A stretch of 64,000 bases of DNA, taken from positions 2,596,822 to 2,660,821 of the forward strand of contig VWZX01009108.1 of NCBI GenBank assembly GCA_013399015.1. The letters run 5' to 3'. Positions 26,201 through 39,533 of this stretch are shown piece after piece (positions within the stretch are counted from its first letter, which is position 1; each line of letters begins with the position of its first letter). A model generated the notes under the pieces. It saw only the letters and a list, made by a program, of their open reading frames with translations, was not told the DNA's origin and did not search any database. The position numbers and the translations under genes are program-made. This stretch comes from Galbula dea (taxonomy: Eukaryota; Chordata; Aves; Piciformes; Galbulidae).

Positions 26201-28430
26201 TTCAGAACTGCAGAAGTGATGATCCATACAATTTATAACTATAATAAACTCAGACAGCAGCAGCAGAGCTAGAGAAGCATCATGCCACAATCTCCTGCTT
26301 CCTACTGCTAAAGACCTGTAGCCAGAGCATTGCTGATCTGCCTGGTACCATCAAAGATGTTTGCATGCTGCACTGAACATATGCTCTAGGTACTCTCCAC
26401 AGGGGCTGGCAGATTGCTTCCTCTGTGTAATCATTTGTGTGGCTGCTGCTGCTATTCTCCTGACCAAGTGCAGGTCTGAAACCAGCATAGTAATTTCCAG
26501 TTCTGCTGTTGAGTATTTCTGATGCTGGGACTCCAAGAGGACTGCATTTTTTTAGAGGTACCTTTTTAAGGTGCTGTTTCTGGGCCAGTTCTATAAAGCA
26601 GAAATACTCAGAGACACAGGGACTTCTATTATCAAAGGTTTTTCATTATTTTGGGCTAGAATTTTAAGAGTATAACTTACCAGCTCCTTCAATAAAAATT
26701 CAAACCTAGCTCTGCTTTGGCTTTAAACCCCTGTTCTGCCCCTAAAACTGATCTGGGTGCTGTAGACAACTCTTCTTTCTTAGCTCCTCTGTGTGTGATA
26801 TATGAGCAGCTTATGAAGTGTGCTCTCTGATAACAGCTTGATGAAAGATTTTACTTTATATAAATACTGTCATGAACTCCCTGTGCCACTTTGCCTTTAT
26901 TAGATGTACATGGGCTGCTCAGATCTGCAACATGCACTCTGGGAGCACAGTAGGTCTTGGAGGTCCTTGGAGGTTGTGCCCAGAGCTGGGGGGGGAGGAT
27001 AAAAGGAGGAGTTAGAAGAAATTGTTGTGCTCTGTCTGCTCAATTCTTAGCTGCTGTATTGTACAGCAGAATGAGTGATTTTTATACTGCTGAGATGTTA
27101 ATCCACTTTCTGTATGGACATTCACTCTTCCCTTCCAGCAGAAACAACTCAACATATTACTCTACATTTATTTTTGTGTCCCAGTTCTTTTATTTTTTTG
27201 TCCAGCAGCCATATGGGCATTTGGCTTTGAGTTGAAGCACAGGACACAATGGTGCAAACAAGCAAACTTTGCATACCTGCTACTGCTTCCTTAGGGCAGC
27301 TAATGTCTGTCCAGCTGGGAGCAGAGATCTGTTTGGAGAGGGTATGAGACAGCAATACAGCTGGGTAGGCAAAAGTTTCAGCTGGAGAAAATTCTGGAGA
27401 AACTTCTTAAGAAGAAGAATGGAGTTAGGTGCCAGAAGAACAAAAGAATGATCCTAACTGACATGGTGTTATTAGGATAAAATCACTCTCTGGGTCCATT
27501 CAGGCAATGATGGATGGGATGTGTACACAACATTGATCGCTGCACATTTGATTTCCTTAGCCTGTCTCTTACCTACCAGGAGGCTGTACTGCCAGATTCT
27601 TAAGCAGTTTCTACTTATCTATGAGAGGCCCAAGTTTCTCCTACACTGAAACTCTTTTCTGCTCTTTTGGTAGTGTGAAATGATCTCTGTGTGGCTCAGA
27701 ATCAGCCCTAAGGTTTTTGCTCAACTCCTTTTCCTTTCCTACCCAGCATCAAGACCAAAGCAGAATGTGTTGTTCTTTTCTTTGTCAAGTGTTGGTATCT
27801 GTTGGATTTCTGGGGTTAGTCTCCTATCCCTGCTTACTGAAAATGGAAAAGGAGCTGCAAAGGCACAGAGACATTGAAGAGCCAGAAATGTCAGGAGATG
27901 CTGCATGCTCCCTGGATGAAATGGATTAGAAATGGGAGTTGAGATCACATGGAATGGCAAGAAGTCAAGAAGCACAGTCTCTCTTTTAAATACCCCTCAC
28001 ATCTTATTGTGAAAGTTGATTTTTTTCAGGTAATTTTTTTGTCTTTTGGAAAATTATTTGTATTTTCTGGCATTTGGAGGCCTCACCCAAAGGTCACCAG
28101 TAATTGTTTCTGCTGGAAACAAGAACTAACTCTCCCAATAAAGAGTGTTTAGAGGTTGATTTTCTAAGCTGTGGGTCAGTTCCTTTTCAAACAGACACTT
28201 CTGTGTCTTGTAGGAGTAGACAACAGGGGACTAGAGAATGTCTTTTAATTTATATAATGAGAATATACTGTAAAGACTCTAGGAATTGAAGAGCACATTC
28301 GTAGGTGCTGTGCTGCAAGCACCAGAGAAAACCAATCTCAAACAAATTCCAGAATCTGCCAAATGTAGCTCCTTTGCCATTTCTGCTTTGGCTGTCCCTA
28401 AGCACAACACTGCCACTCATCACGTGGTAC
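23231..28430. other. Intronic stretch without genes
   Basis: Unique sequence with no recognised exon or transposon. It holds a 7-bp-arm hairpin at 25213-25230 (GCTTCAG and CTGAAGC, loop TTAT) and short CAG or CTG runs of about four units near 26256 and 26440. Open frames of up to 100 codons match nothing known. Confidence 0.5.
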
Positions 28431-29140
28431 TGAAATCATCTGTTGAATTTTAAACAACTCCAGACCTTCAGATTGTGGCTCTTGTTCAAGCAAAAAGCAC
28501 AATTATCTCCTCTATTAAATATGCTGATGAAGCTAAAAAGGGGTTGGGTGGGAGGCAAAGCAGTTATTTGATTTTTTTAATGAGACATATTTTCTTTTTG
28601 CATTTTCTTTTAATGAGATGTCCTATTAGGCTTAATGCAGTCTAACTTCTGATAAAAGCCCTTATCAAAAACCATGCCATAGGAAAATAAATTAATTTAA
28701 TTGTGGCAGCTAAACAAAGTGGACCATTTTCTTGGGTTGGGAGTGAAAGGGAATATGATCTAATAACATCACACTTATTAGTATTTCTGATATGTAAATT
28801 AAAAGCATTAAGTGAATAGCAAGATGATCCATAGCTTCCCTAGACAGACTAATAAATGTGAGCCATGTTGTTTTTTGTTGTTTTTTTTTTTTACACAGAA
28901 ATCTGATATAATTAGAAGACTGTTAACATTTTTTTTTTTAGCTGAGTGAAATGAATAAACCACAGGAGACCAGTTTGTCATAATAATTAAAGTTCAGGAA
29001 TAGTTTCATATTACCATAAGTGAGATTTGATAGATATCTTTTTAAAGTACTGTAAATAGCTGCTGCTGCTTTTTTCTTTATGGATTTATTTATTTCTTCT
29101 TTTTTATTTAAAGAAACTTTTTCTTTTTTAAGAATTTAAC
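28431..29140. other. AT-rich, T-run-rich intronic stretch
   Basis: Very AT-rich, with T runs at 28881-28892 and 28929-28939 and many short A/T tracts. It contains an inverted GATA-type pair, TGATAA and TTATCA with a 6-nt spacer, near 28650-28667. No transposon tail, target-site duplication or exon was recognised. It could hold a conserved element or simply be low-complexity intron. Confidence 0.45.
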
Positions 29141-31299
29141 AGAAATATGTCTCCTCTTTGGGTGATGGTTCTTGTTTGTTTCAGATGTTCCATAGTCTGT
29201 TAGTTGCCAAGGGCATACATTAAATATCTTCCTAATGTGAGGAACATATGGGTTACCACTTCCCAACAGCAAACAGACACAACAGTTTCTCCCTCATGCA
29301 GAGCAGGATCACTGGATATTGCTGCATTTCAGCATTTCCTTCCATTCCAAACACATTCTTTACAGTAAAAGCTTTTGATTAGTGACAAGGAAATGATGTC
29401 TAGGTTAGGCATGCTTTGTACTCCTTGGGATGTAACTGCCTTGACCACTCCTGTTGTTTTGGTGTGGCTGCCATGGTTTGCATAGTGCTGGAGGCAAATA
29501 TGAGCATGCTGCAGGCTGAGGGCTTGTGTCCTCACTGGGGCTGGCTCCATTACCACATGTGCTTGTCAAGCTCTGGGGACAACACTGTGGTGAGAGACAG
29601 AGGAAGTGACAGGAAGGCTTTCTCTTTCAAAATGTTCTTGTTTTGGGGAGTTAGGAAGCCAACAAGGTGGTACTTTTGGTTTGATCACTGCAGTGAAAAA
29701 TTCCTTGGCTTGCTCTTGTGGTTGGCCCTTTTGAGAAGGGGCAGAGGCTGCTGCCCAAGTCCTCTTGTGGGTATGGAGACAGGGGAACTGTACTGCCCCT
29801 TTGGCCTTCCCTGCACTGACTTCATTTTTGGGGTATGTGTTGAGATGCAGGTCCAAGGAAGTGTAAGACTTGTGTCCCAGACCCTAGGTAAAAAAAAATA
29901 CAAAACATGCCCCAAAGGGAGGATCTATGAGATAAAAATAACCCTTCAAACTTGAACTGTGTCCTTTATTAGCTGCTAGGGTCTCTACAAATCACCCCAC
30001 AAGTACCCAGTACCCCTATAGCCTTTGAGACTCTGTGATCCTTCTGGCTGATGCCTGCTCTGAAAGCCAGAAGTATCTTTGTGCAGTCACCTGCAGGAAG
30101 GAAAATTGCTCTTCAGTTCTAAAACACATTGCTTTCTTCCTGCCTGGCTCTTAAACCTGTCTTCACTCATGTTCTGTGGATGTATTCAGTCCTGTCTTTC
30201 CACATTCAGTCCTAAATCCCTTCTTGATATGTTTGCAAGCTTTCTGTAGTTGTTCCTGCGTGGATTTATTTAAGGCCAGCAAATAACTTTTTCCCAGAGT
30301 ATGCAAGTGTCTTCTCCAATAAATAAAAGCCACAACTCTCATCAGTTGGGCACCTTGGGACTTGTGTAGCAATTCCACTCCTGTTTAGTTCAGCTGGCAT
30401 GGAAATACAGTCCAATTGTGGTGTGTGTCACAGGGGCTGCCATTTCAGTGCAGGACTGATTTTTCCACTTCACTTCTAATGGACAATAGGACATCACTGT
30501 GTTGGGAGGGAATAAACAAGAAGCCATTGGAACGTCCTTTAGCTTGTGGCTCTTCTGCTCTATACAGGCCTCCAGCAGAGTTTAAGTAACTTCAGTTAAG
30601 TAATGCAAGAAGCCATGCCTAAAGTTAAAAGGTTTACTCCATAGCCATTCAGAGCAGCCCTGGGTGTTGTGAGCCCATAGCTCTCGTCTATTCCTAAACA
30701 TTGATATTTGATTTATTTTGGCTTTCAATCATCATTTAAAAAATAGATATCTGTGTCCAGAATCCTGTTTTCTCAGTAGTGCCCAGGGACATACATCCAG
30801 AAGCCTGTTACAGACTATAGAAATAGCAGTGGAGTGCAATCTTTCTCTGTGACACTCACAATGCTTTCTAGACACGAGCTGGTGAACAACCTTCTCCAGG
30901 AGCTGTATCTCAATAGTGTCTTTTAGCCCTGTTGTGGAATGGAGATCAAAGAGTAGCATAGATGGATCATAAATAAGAGAGGTGAAGTTAGGATTGCTTA
31001 GGGAACAATACCAGGAGAAGGGAGTAAATTCAGGAGTAAAAAAAAACAAACCCAAAAAACTAGCAAATAGAAACTTTATCTGAATGTGTTGATTGATCTG
31101 TAGATCATAAATAAGCTGGCAGGCTTGATCTCTGCAAGCACTTTAAACTTGTGCTGATTAGGTTTTTTCCTAATTCCCAGAAGAGGAGTTAAGAATTGGA
31201 CTGGGTTAAAACTCTAGGGAAAAACTGAAATGATCCAGTTTGAATTCCTGTATTTCTTGCTGACTTAAATGCTGTGCTGAGTGCATCACTGAAGTGTTG

Positions 31300-31365
31300 C
31301 ATATTGCCTCAGTTCTCCATTTTACAGTCAGGGAAACAAACCACCTCTGAGATAAAGGGTGGGCA
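31300..31365 (-). mobile_element. Possible MIR-like fragment
   Basis: CTCCATTTTACAGTCAGGGAAAC resembles the reverse complement of the MIR/L2 block that normally reads GTTTCCTCATCTGTAAAATGG. Flanking similarity is weak, and an adjacent TGCCTCAGTT is in the opposite orientation. It may be chance. Confidence 0.3.
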
Positions 31366-34300
31366 TGGTAGAAACTGAAGCTGTGCTTGCTAGGCTTCTA
31401 CAAACTAATTGACAGTAGCATTAAGTCAATTTGTGAGATTTTTCTCAACAATGCCTGTCCTCAGTGAGGTAAAGCCAGGAACTCAAGCAGATGCTTGTGG
31501 TGAAGTCCCCTCCACTTCCTGCAATGGTATTTGTGCTATTAGTTTAAGTTCTGACAATGTTATAGCCCTTGCTATAAAAAGAGCTGTAAAATTTTGCTTT
31601 ACATTAAAACTCCTCACAGAAAGCTGCCACCTGGGAGGCAGCAGACCTTGATTTCAGCTCTCAGCTTTGAGAAGAGGTGAAGCAATGAGGCAGTGTGATA
31701 GCCCTTGCTGTCTTCCAGGATGATTTCTAGGTGTACATAACCACTCTGCTTTACAGCAATGAAACTGGTGGTGGTGCAGAGCTGCTGCTGGTGCCTTGCC
31801 CTGATCTTTCTCTGGATGAGACCTAATGATGGAAGGGACAAGGATCTTCACCCTCCCAACCTTAGATGAGCAGTTCTCTCTGTGTGGACTTGAGGACTGA
31901 ATCTTTGAGAGAGCCTGAGGGTTTCTGTATGCTCTACAGGGCCAGGTTTTCCAAGGGGACTCAGCACAGTTGTGCTGTATGTTCAGATGTTTCTAAGGAA
32001 ATTCATAGCCTCAATTCATAAGCTCAATTTCCTGGTAGACCTGGTATTGCTATTAATACTGCTCCTACTTGATTCAGAGAATGATTGTGAGATTAAACTT
32101 CTTCTTTTCATAAAGAGTTGGAAGTTTGGCAATGGTAGGTGTTCTGCAATCATAGTTGATGGGATTAAAAAGATACTTTGTGGATAAGGATGTATTTGGA
32201 GAGGGGAACCATTTGCTTCTGAGCTGCCATCCAAACTAGCTTTAATTGTTGTCTGCCATCTTGAGGCACACTAGGGAGGAGAGTAAATTCCACAGTCAGA
32301 CTGGAAAGACCATTCCTGTCATTCTGATTTAGCAGCACTACCTATTAGTCTCAGCCTCTCATCAGCTCTACTCAGATGATAATGTATGTTTTAATGGGCA
32401 GAGCACTTTACTGCCCACGGGGTTCTAAACCAAGCCAGTATTTATATCCTGCATCTCTGAAATACCATGTATTTATTTCCCTGCCACTCATGGGTGATGG
32501 AGCTGATCTGTAAAAAGCCCAGCTCTGTCCCTGTGATTTCCTGGGAGGGGTCCTCAAATGTGGTTTTCATTTGAGACCAGACACAAGTGGTGGCAGATGC
32601 ACAAGAATGCAGTTTAGTCTTGGATTGAGGATGGAGGTGGAATCACAGAAGGAAACCCTGTCATAGGGTGGTTATACTGCCTCTACCTTGGCTTACCTGT
32701 GTATTTATCCTTTCCCAAAGGGATAGCCTTCTGGTTTTTCTGGCAGAGGGTAAGGAACTGCTGCTTGTGGCTGCCATGGGAAAGAAGGGTTTCCTCCTGG
32801 AGGCATGGTGCTGGGGGCTGGCTGTGAAGCAGGGTGTGGGGAACAGTGCTGGTGCTTGCCATTTACTGTTGGTAAGGAGTCCTGGGGTGGTTTCTGTCAG
32901 CAGAGCAGTAACAAAGCAGCAGGATGGCTTTTTAAAGAAATAGCAGTATTGTATATTTAAAACTATATATATTCAGGCTAAAGGCCTGTGAGAGGCAGAG
33001 GTGATGGGAGAAGAGCACTGTGTAGTGGGAGAGTGTTGAGGGAGCAGATGAAGCCTGCTACATCTGGAGAGGGCATGCCAGCCCCCTCCATCATGTCCAT
33101 GCAGAGCAGCCAACCAATGTTTGGAGCTTGGCTGGGAGTTGGTGCCATTCTCAGATCCCATTTAGACATTGATTTCCCTTTCCACCTGTTTTAGAGCTCA
33201 GCACCCTGCAGCCTTTGACTCTGCCAGTTTGCTTCCCTCTGTCCTGAGTGGTAAAGAACAGTTAATTTTCTTGACTATCCTAAAAGTTGGAGAGGTTTTC
33301 TCTTTCTAGCAAAGGTGTTAGGAGGATTCCCATCTTTAGTGCTGAACTTATCACTGTTGCTTGGGGCAGAGTGAAGCTCTTGTGGGCTGATGCTATCGGG
33401 AAGGACAGTTTGGTAATGACTGCAGCGATAGCAGCCCTTGACAACTTGTGATGTCTGCCAGTCAGAACATAGAGCCTGGCAGTTAAAAGTGCTTCTGAAT
33501 TGTCTGCAGGCCTCTATTTCCTCAATCTCCAATTCTAATAAGTCTCAATTAAAACTTCCCATGCAGGCTGTTAACTGCTTTCAGTAAATCTGCCACTAGT
33601 TTTCAGCTAGTAAACTCCACTGGGCATTTCATTTAAATATGTGGCTGCCAAATGTCTTTGCTTTAGCTGTGGGCAGGGATTCTTTTATGTAACTTAAGAA
33701 GCTAAGTTGTGTAAAATCAACAGTGGCAAGTTTGTTCCATTTTATTAGGCACAGAAACTTTTTCCTAACATTTGAAATGCTGTCAGGATGAAAAGAAATG
33801 TTTGTGTGTGTGCTGTGTGAAAATTACTACCTGTAGTGTATAAGACTGACTTCATCTAAAGAAAATACAGATATATTTTTTCTTTTAAAATAATACAGCT
33901 AAGAAATAGATGAAACTTTAAAAGTCAGAAGGAAAAATTAAAACCAGGGAAAAAAAATCCCAAAAGATAACTATGATAGTAACAAAAATGCATCATTGGA
34001 ATTAGTATTTACAGCAGAGAGTGCTTCCAAACCTGTGGCAAGAGGAGGAATTATAAATGACAGGTGTTGTAGAAACAAAAAATAATCCCTGCTGCCAGGC
34101 TTCTGTGAATTTAGTTTGAGGCAGAATGCAAGGAGGGGACAAAGCAGGCAAATGGGAAGAGGAAAGATGTAGGGTTGCTAGCAAAACAGAAATTACAGCT
34201 TGCAACTGACAAATATCAGCAGGGGCTGAATTATAGTCATCACAACTTGAACTTTCCAGAAGCTTTGCAGAAAAACTGGAGGTTTGTTCTTGCTTAAAAA

Positions 34301-37300
34301 GAAGTTGGGGATGCTTAAAGCAGGAGGGGTTGGAAAGGCTGCTCAAACCTTCCACAGGCTGGACTAACTCTGCAAATGGGAATTTGGTTCCCTTTCTGAG
34401 TGACATCATTCAATTATGTGCTGTGATGCATAGCAGAAAAGACAAGTGACACCATGTTAGGTGCCCCTCTGTTACCCTGAGGTCTGGGTGGAGTATCCCC
34501 ACTTCTCATGGCCTGCTACCAATTGACAATCACATGGAACATGCTTTTGGTTTTACTGGTCTGCTTTGGGAGTGCCAGCTGTTGAACTGGGCTGGAGGCA
34601 GGCAGGCATCCCTGCTTTGGAGAGGATGTTGACTGATTCTTTCTTATAGACATGTTAACTCCTGTCCTGAGAGAGGTTTGTATTAGGAGGTATGGTTATC
34701 AGTACTTTGTTAAAGGCATTTCATTGCTGTTATACTGGCCCCTGAGATGATCTAACTAAAACTCAGTAAATTTGTAGATATATTTTTAACATGTGCACAC
34801 ATTTGCATGGCTTTGCCTAGACTTACCTCCCCAGTGTTTGCTTTGTATTTCACCACTAAGTGAAACCAGTAGGAAGATCTAACTGGGGAATTCAGGGAAG
34901 GATATTTTGCATCCCAGCAGAAATCCAGACAGCCACTTTGTGTGTTACTGGCTCAAAGGCATTGAAATTGCCTGTGTCTTGGTGTGCAACTGTGGCAGGG
35001 TCATATGGGTATGGGATGCAGGGGAATGAGTCAACTGAAGGCTTGTGGCCAGTTTGCTGTATTTTTTCTGCAGAGAAAATTTGGAGGATTGTTTGTGCAT
35101 AAATAATTGTTAACCCAATCATCAACACCCAGACCTCCCCAGCTAACACACTAGAGAGCATGATTCATTCTGGCCTCTCCTTGCACCTGACTGCTGCAGC
35201 TGGGCTTGGGCAGCCATTCACAGTGGGGTGAAGGGAGGACACTATCTCCATTCACCAAAGACAATGTATAACAGTGACTGACCAGCACAAAGAATTAATG
35301 AACTTGGCTCTTTTCTAAGAGCTCTTATCCTCATGTCCTCTTCCTAGCAAGTCTTATCTACCTTAGGAGCTGTGCTAGCTGGGTAACACCTCTCCTTCCC
35401 TGAAGGAAGATGCTTTGATCTCGTTGTTGATGAGCTTTGAGTTGCTCCTTAGACTTCTCTTCGGGGCTGAATGGTGAGTCTGACCTGTCCTGCATGTGTT
35501 ACTGGGCTCAGCATACATGCTTTGAACCTGGAGTTGAAAGGAAGTCAAACCTTTCTTTCCTGACATAGGATCATGCCCTTTTAATATGAAAGCATTTTAC
35601 ATTTATTTAATCACTGCTGCCTGGAGGAATTTCTCTGAGCATTTGATACACATTATTGTTGAGAAGCTCTTAAAGAGGTTTAATTCATTTATATTCATTT
35701 ATGTTATATCACAACAGAACATCCACTTTCCTCTGAAATTACCTTGTGCTGAGCACCAGAATTCATTTCTTGTAACGCTTGGTTGGAGACTTATTCAGTC
35801 ATCCTGTGGTTACAGGTTTCATAATATCTGGCAGTCATTGTTACTCCAGGTTTCAGCTGCAGTATGGCACTGGAAATATCTGTCTCTCATGAAGTATGTT
35901 AGCTTATTTTAGTAACAGGCATCTTTCTGTTTGGATCCTCCAGTTCTTTGCAAGACACGTTGCTGGTTTGTGAAGCCAGCACTGTGTTAGCCTTGCTTTG
36001 TATGCTGGTGTCTCACCTTCACAATTGCAAAGATCAAACAACTTAGCAGTGTTGCTTGTTTTCAGTGCCTCCAGAAGGAAGGAGCAGTTCAGCACATGGG
36101 AGTGTCTTCTCTGTGTGGGATGTTTTCTCCCTTACCTCAGTCCAGCTGAGGAATGCTTATTTATAGTGTGCAGTTCCCTGGCCTGCATGTGGCTATTTGG
36201 CTGCAGAGGCAAGTCCTGTCCTTTAATATGCCTCTTAGCTAGAAGCCATCTGAAAAACTGCTGACACAGGGTTTGAATTTTCCTAAAGCAAAGCCTCTAT
36301 CTGTTCCAAACCAGAATTAGCAGTGGTGTGGGCATGCCTTGGTTAGTGTAAATCCCTAGAAGCAAATTTTAAACTTCTCTGGTATATTGTCATGGGAAGA
36401 AGTTAGCTGCAAGCATCAGAATGCAAAACATCAAAAGGATTGCTTGCTTTAAAGCACTTAATGTATAAAGCAGAGACAATGAACTTGAGTGGAGCTACTC
36501 ATCTTCCCTGGTGCTCACAGCAGACCACTGGGGAGATAAGCAAAGGTCAGCTTGCCTTTGTTTTTGGTTATAGCACGCTGCAATGGCATCCTTCCTGTTT
36601 CCACCCCCTCTGTGGGTCCTTGCTCTTCCACCTGCCACCCAGGGAAACAGGCTGTCAAATCACATGACTGCCACGACTTTAACTTCCAGAGGCTCCATTT
36701 TCCCTGTTACCCCTTGATGTTACACCCTCTTTCAAAGCCTCACTGCAGTTCTCTTCACTTCTTTTCCCTGGGAGTTAAATCAGCAGATGATCATCTACTG
36801 CAACTTTTCATCTGCCTTTACTTCCAGAATATCTTGGTCACTTCAGACTGATGTAAGTAGAAGCAAAGGAGAAGGAAGAAGAGAAAGAGGAGGAAGAAAC
36901 AGATGGTCAGTGGTGTTGCTGAACACCATCATCCATGAAAATCTCAACTTGGCAGCCACAAAGCAGGGTGGTGCCAGATTGCAGATGTACTGACATGGGC
37001 TTCAGGCTTTCCTTTTACTGTGAAGCTGCACTTGCAACAGTAAAGGCTTAACACTAACCCACAGAGCCCATATGCATCATCCTCAGTAGTGAGAGAGCAG
37101 ACCACCTTCTGCATGGCATCATGTGCTTCCTTCAGGAGATGACATTCTGAACTTTGTATGGTCCAGTTGAGGAAAGGTTAAAACAAATTGAAGGTAGGCA
37201 TAGTTTCTGCTTTTCCTCATCTAGAGTTCCTGGGTGATTTTGAGCAAGCCTTGAGAGGCCTGATTCTGCAGCTCTTGCACCTTCTGGGAGCTGTGTTAGC

Positions 37301-37808
37301 TTTGATTAATTGACCATCCCTGTGAACATCAGGTAACAGTGGCAAAACTGTGCCCTTTTCCCTCAGCTCTCTGGAGAGATGTGGCTGCTTTGCCATCTTG
37401 TACCATTTGTGCAGTCTAGTAGTATCAAGTCATTTCTCTTTGTGATAATACATGTCAAATACTGATGGATTCCTCCCTCTCTCTCTACCTCTACTTCATT
37501 CTTTAAGTCTGTTCCCATCCAAGCCCCTCCAGCAGTCAACTTCTTTTTCTAGATTGTCTGACTTTTTATCACTGGTATCTCCAGTAAAATATGGAACCTT
37601 CTCCTCACAGTCCTACTTTTGATCCACAGAACTCACTATAAACATCAAGCATTATCACTTCTAGAAGCAGACACTGTCTGCAAAAACACATCTTTAACTT
37701 CAGGGAGTGCAGTTACTTGGAAAAGACTTAGCTGGAAAATAAAAGCATTGAACAGAATTAGTTCTGTTCTAACTCAAACCAGGACACTAATGTTTGTGTT
37801 TCCTTCCA

Positions 37809-37836
37809 ATTTAATATTGTACATTTAATATTATAC
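37809..37836. repeat. Tandem duplication of a 14-bp AT-rich unit
   Basis: ATTTAATATTGTAC (37809-37822) is followed directly by ATTTAATATTATAC (37823-37836), with one mismatch. Probably local slippage. Confidence 0.8.
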
Positions 37837-39000
37837 ATTCTTATAGATAAAAAGAAAGGGGCATGCTAAAATATATTACTGATCTAACACCAGTCTTGGT
37901 TTTTTTTCCCTTCTGAAACTGCAGTAGTGTTTTAAACCTGAGTTCATAAACTGAGCTTGTTCCTGCAACTTACTGAGGGTCTTCTGCTTAAAGAATGGCA
38001 TACTGAATGTCCTTAGCACTTGATATTTTCTTGTAATTTCTATTGGTGTCCTTTCACAGTCTTCAGAACCATCTTTATTTCAGCTGAGTAATGAGCATGT
38101 GTCTACTTTTTGTAGTTTAGAAGAAGTGGCACTGTTCCAGACAGTACCTGCTTTGTAAAGCTGTTCAGAGAGATCTATATTTCAAGCAGCAGGGATCATG
38201 GTCTGTATTTCACCTGTGACCTATACCTGCAAACCAGAGAAAGTCATTGCTGAATGGAACTGTAAATAGGATACATTCATTCTTGCAGCAAAGAGTTTTG
38301 CTCTGTGTTGTATCATAACAGGTGACAAACCAAAACATCACAGTGAGTTATTCAACCTCATTTCTTCAGCTGGATGTACAATTTGGAGCAAGAGCTTTGT
38401 TTTGCTTCTGCTTGTTTGGTGTTGTTGACAGCCTTTTTTGTGCTTTGACCACATTATTTACCACTTGAAATGATTTGTCAAGTAACTTTATTCTGTAGAT
38501 TTGTGTGTAAGTGAAATGCTGTGAGAGTAGTCATCTTGGGTTCATGGCCAGTGCCATTGCTTAGTGTGGCTCTGAATGAAACCCTTCCTGAAAAGCTTTT
38601 CACACCTAGAGATTCTGTGTGTGGCACAGGCAGTAAGTGTGGCAAGAAGCTCTTCCTGTGGGTAGGAGGAGTCCTGCAAATGTGACATAGTCTGGTCTGT
38701 GTTGGGGCACACAGGTGGTTCTGCCTTGGTCACCCATGTCCCACCTGCTTGTGGCTGAATGACAATGACATTGCCTCCTGGCACTGTGTATTACTCAGTT
38801 TTTGGCTTGCTGGTGACAGCTAACTCCAAAAGCATTGTTAAAAATGGTAATAAGTGGATATGAAGTGATGATAAATAAGTTTAAGAGGAGTTGAGGTCCA
38901 AATAGGCCAAAATTTCTTTTTTCCTTCTTAACTTCCAGTTAATTTAAAACTAAATTGAAGCATACTCAACTCAAATTAAAGGATAAAAATGTTTGATTTT

Positions 39001-39289
39001 TTTAAAGCATAGGCAGTCTTATAAAACAACACCAAAAAGGACTTTTAAATTGATTTTTTGGTCACTATAATAAGAAGGGCACAGCAGAGTGTGCTGCTAC
39101 AACTCTACTCTTTAGCCCAAAGAATTATTTGCTCTACTTGCATTTTTCTAGCTTTGAACAGATTTGCATGCACATAGCTGAGTAAAATGTGAGCATCTAT
39201 GTGCTGTTGTCCCCTCAATGAAAATTGCTACAACGTGGTATAAAGGTAGATATAAAAGGCAGGATGAGTTAAAGAGAAAATACCATGAG
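39001..39289. other. AT-rich intronic stretch
   Basis: Unique AT-rich sequence upstream of the octamer and TAATTA cluster. No repeat family, exon or RNA gene was recognised. Confidence 0.4.
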
Positions 39290-39480
39290 AGCATCTTATT
39301 TGTAATGTATGCAAATAAATTGACTCTGGCAAAGATGTCCTGAATTTTTAATTCATGACTTTGTTAATATAGTGAAAGGTAATTATCCTTTTAATTATAA
39401 CAAAACAGATTCCAGATTGCCATGGTAATTGTTCAATGTATTTCCCATCAATTTATTGTGGTGATTGTAATGGCTATTAG
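39290..39480. promoter_or_regulatory. Candidate intronic regulatory element: octamer plus TAATTA sites
   Basis: Contains a perfect POU octamer ATGCAAAT at 39309-39316, TAATTA at 39380-39385 and again at 39392-39397, and further TAAT/ATTA cores up to about 39480. A pyrimidine-rich tract follows at 39488-39533. The motifs are seen; enhancer activity is inferred. It fits a neural enhancer type, but conservation was not testable. Confidence 0.3.
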
Positions 39481-39533
39481 CTTCAAATCCTTTTTTTTTC
39501 CCTTTCTTTTTATTTTTTTTCTTATTAATTACA

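Larger units (their letters stand above)
29141..39000. other. Intronic stretch without genes
   Basis: Open frames of up to 179 codons (29416-29955) show no known domain and are opposed by frames on the other strand. Structures noted are a bulged hairpin at 33384-33437 and a 14-bp tandem duplication at 37809-37836. A possible MIR-like fragment lies at about 31300-31365. No other transposon, RNA gene or promoter was recognised. Confidence 0.5.

Noticed and set aside
28870..28945. T-runs followed by CACAG and TTAG that resemble splice acceptors
   Set aside because: Sequence downstream has early stops in the frames tried and no similarity to TMEM132; low-complexity T-runs produce such look-alikes often.
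29416..29955. Open frame of 179 codons, plus strand
   Set aside because: Composition rich in Cys, Trp and Phe with no domain, opposing frames on the minus strand, no coding context. Looks like chance.
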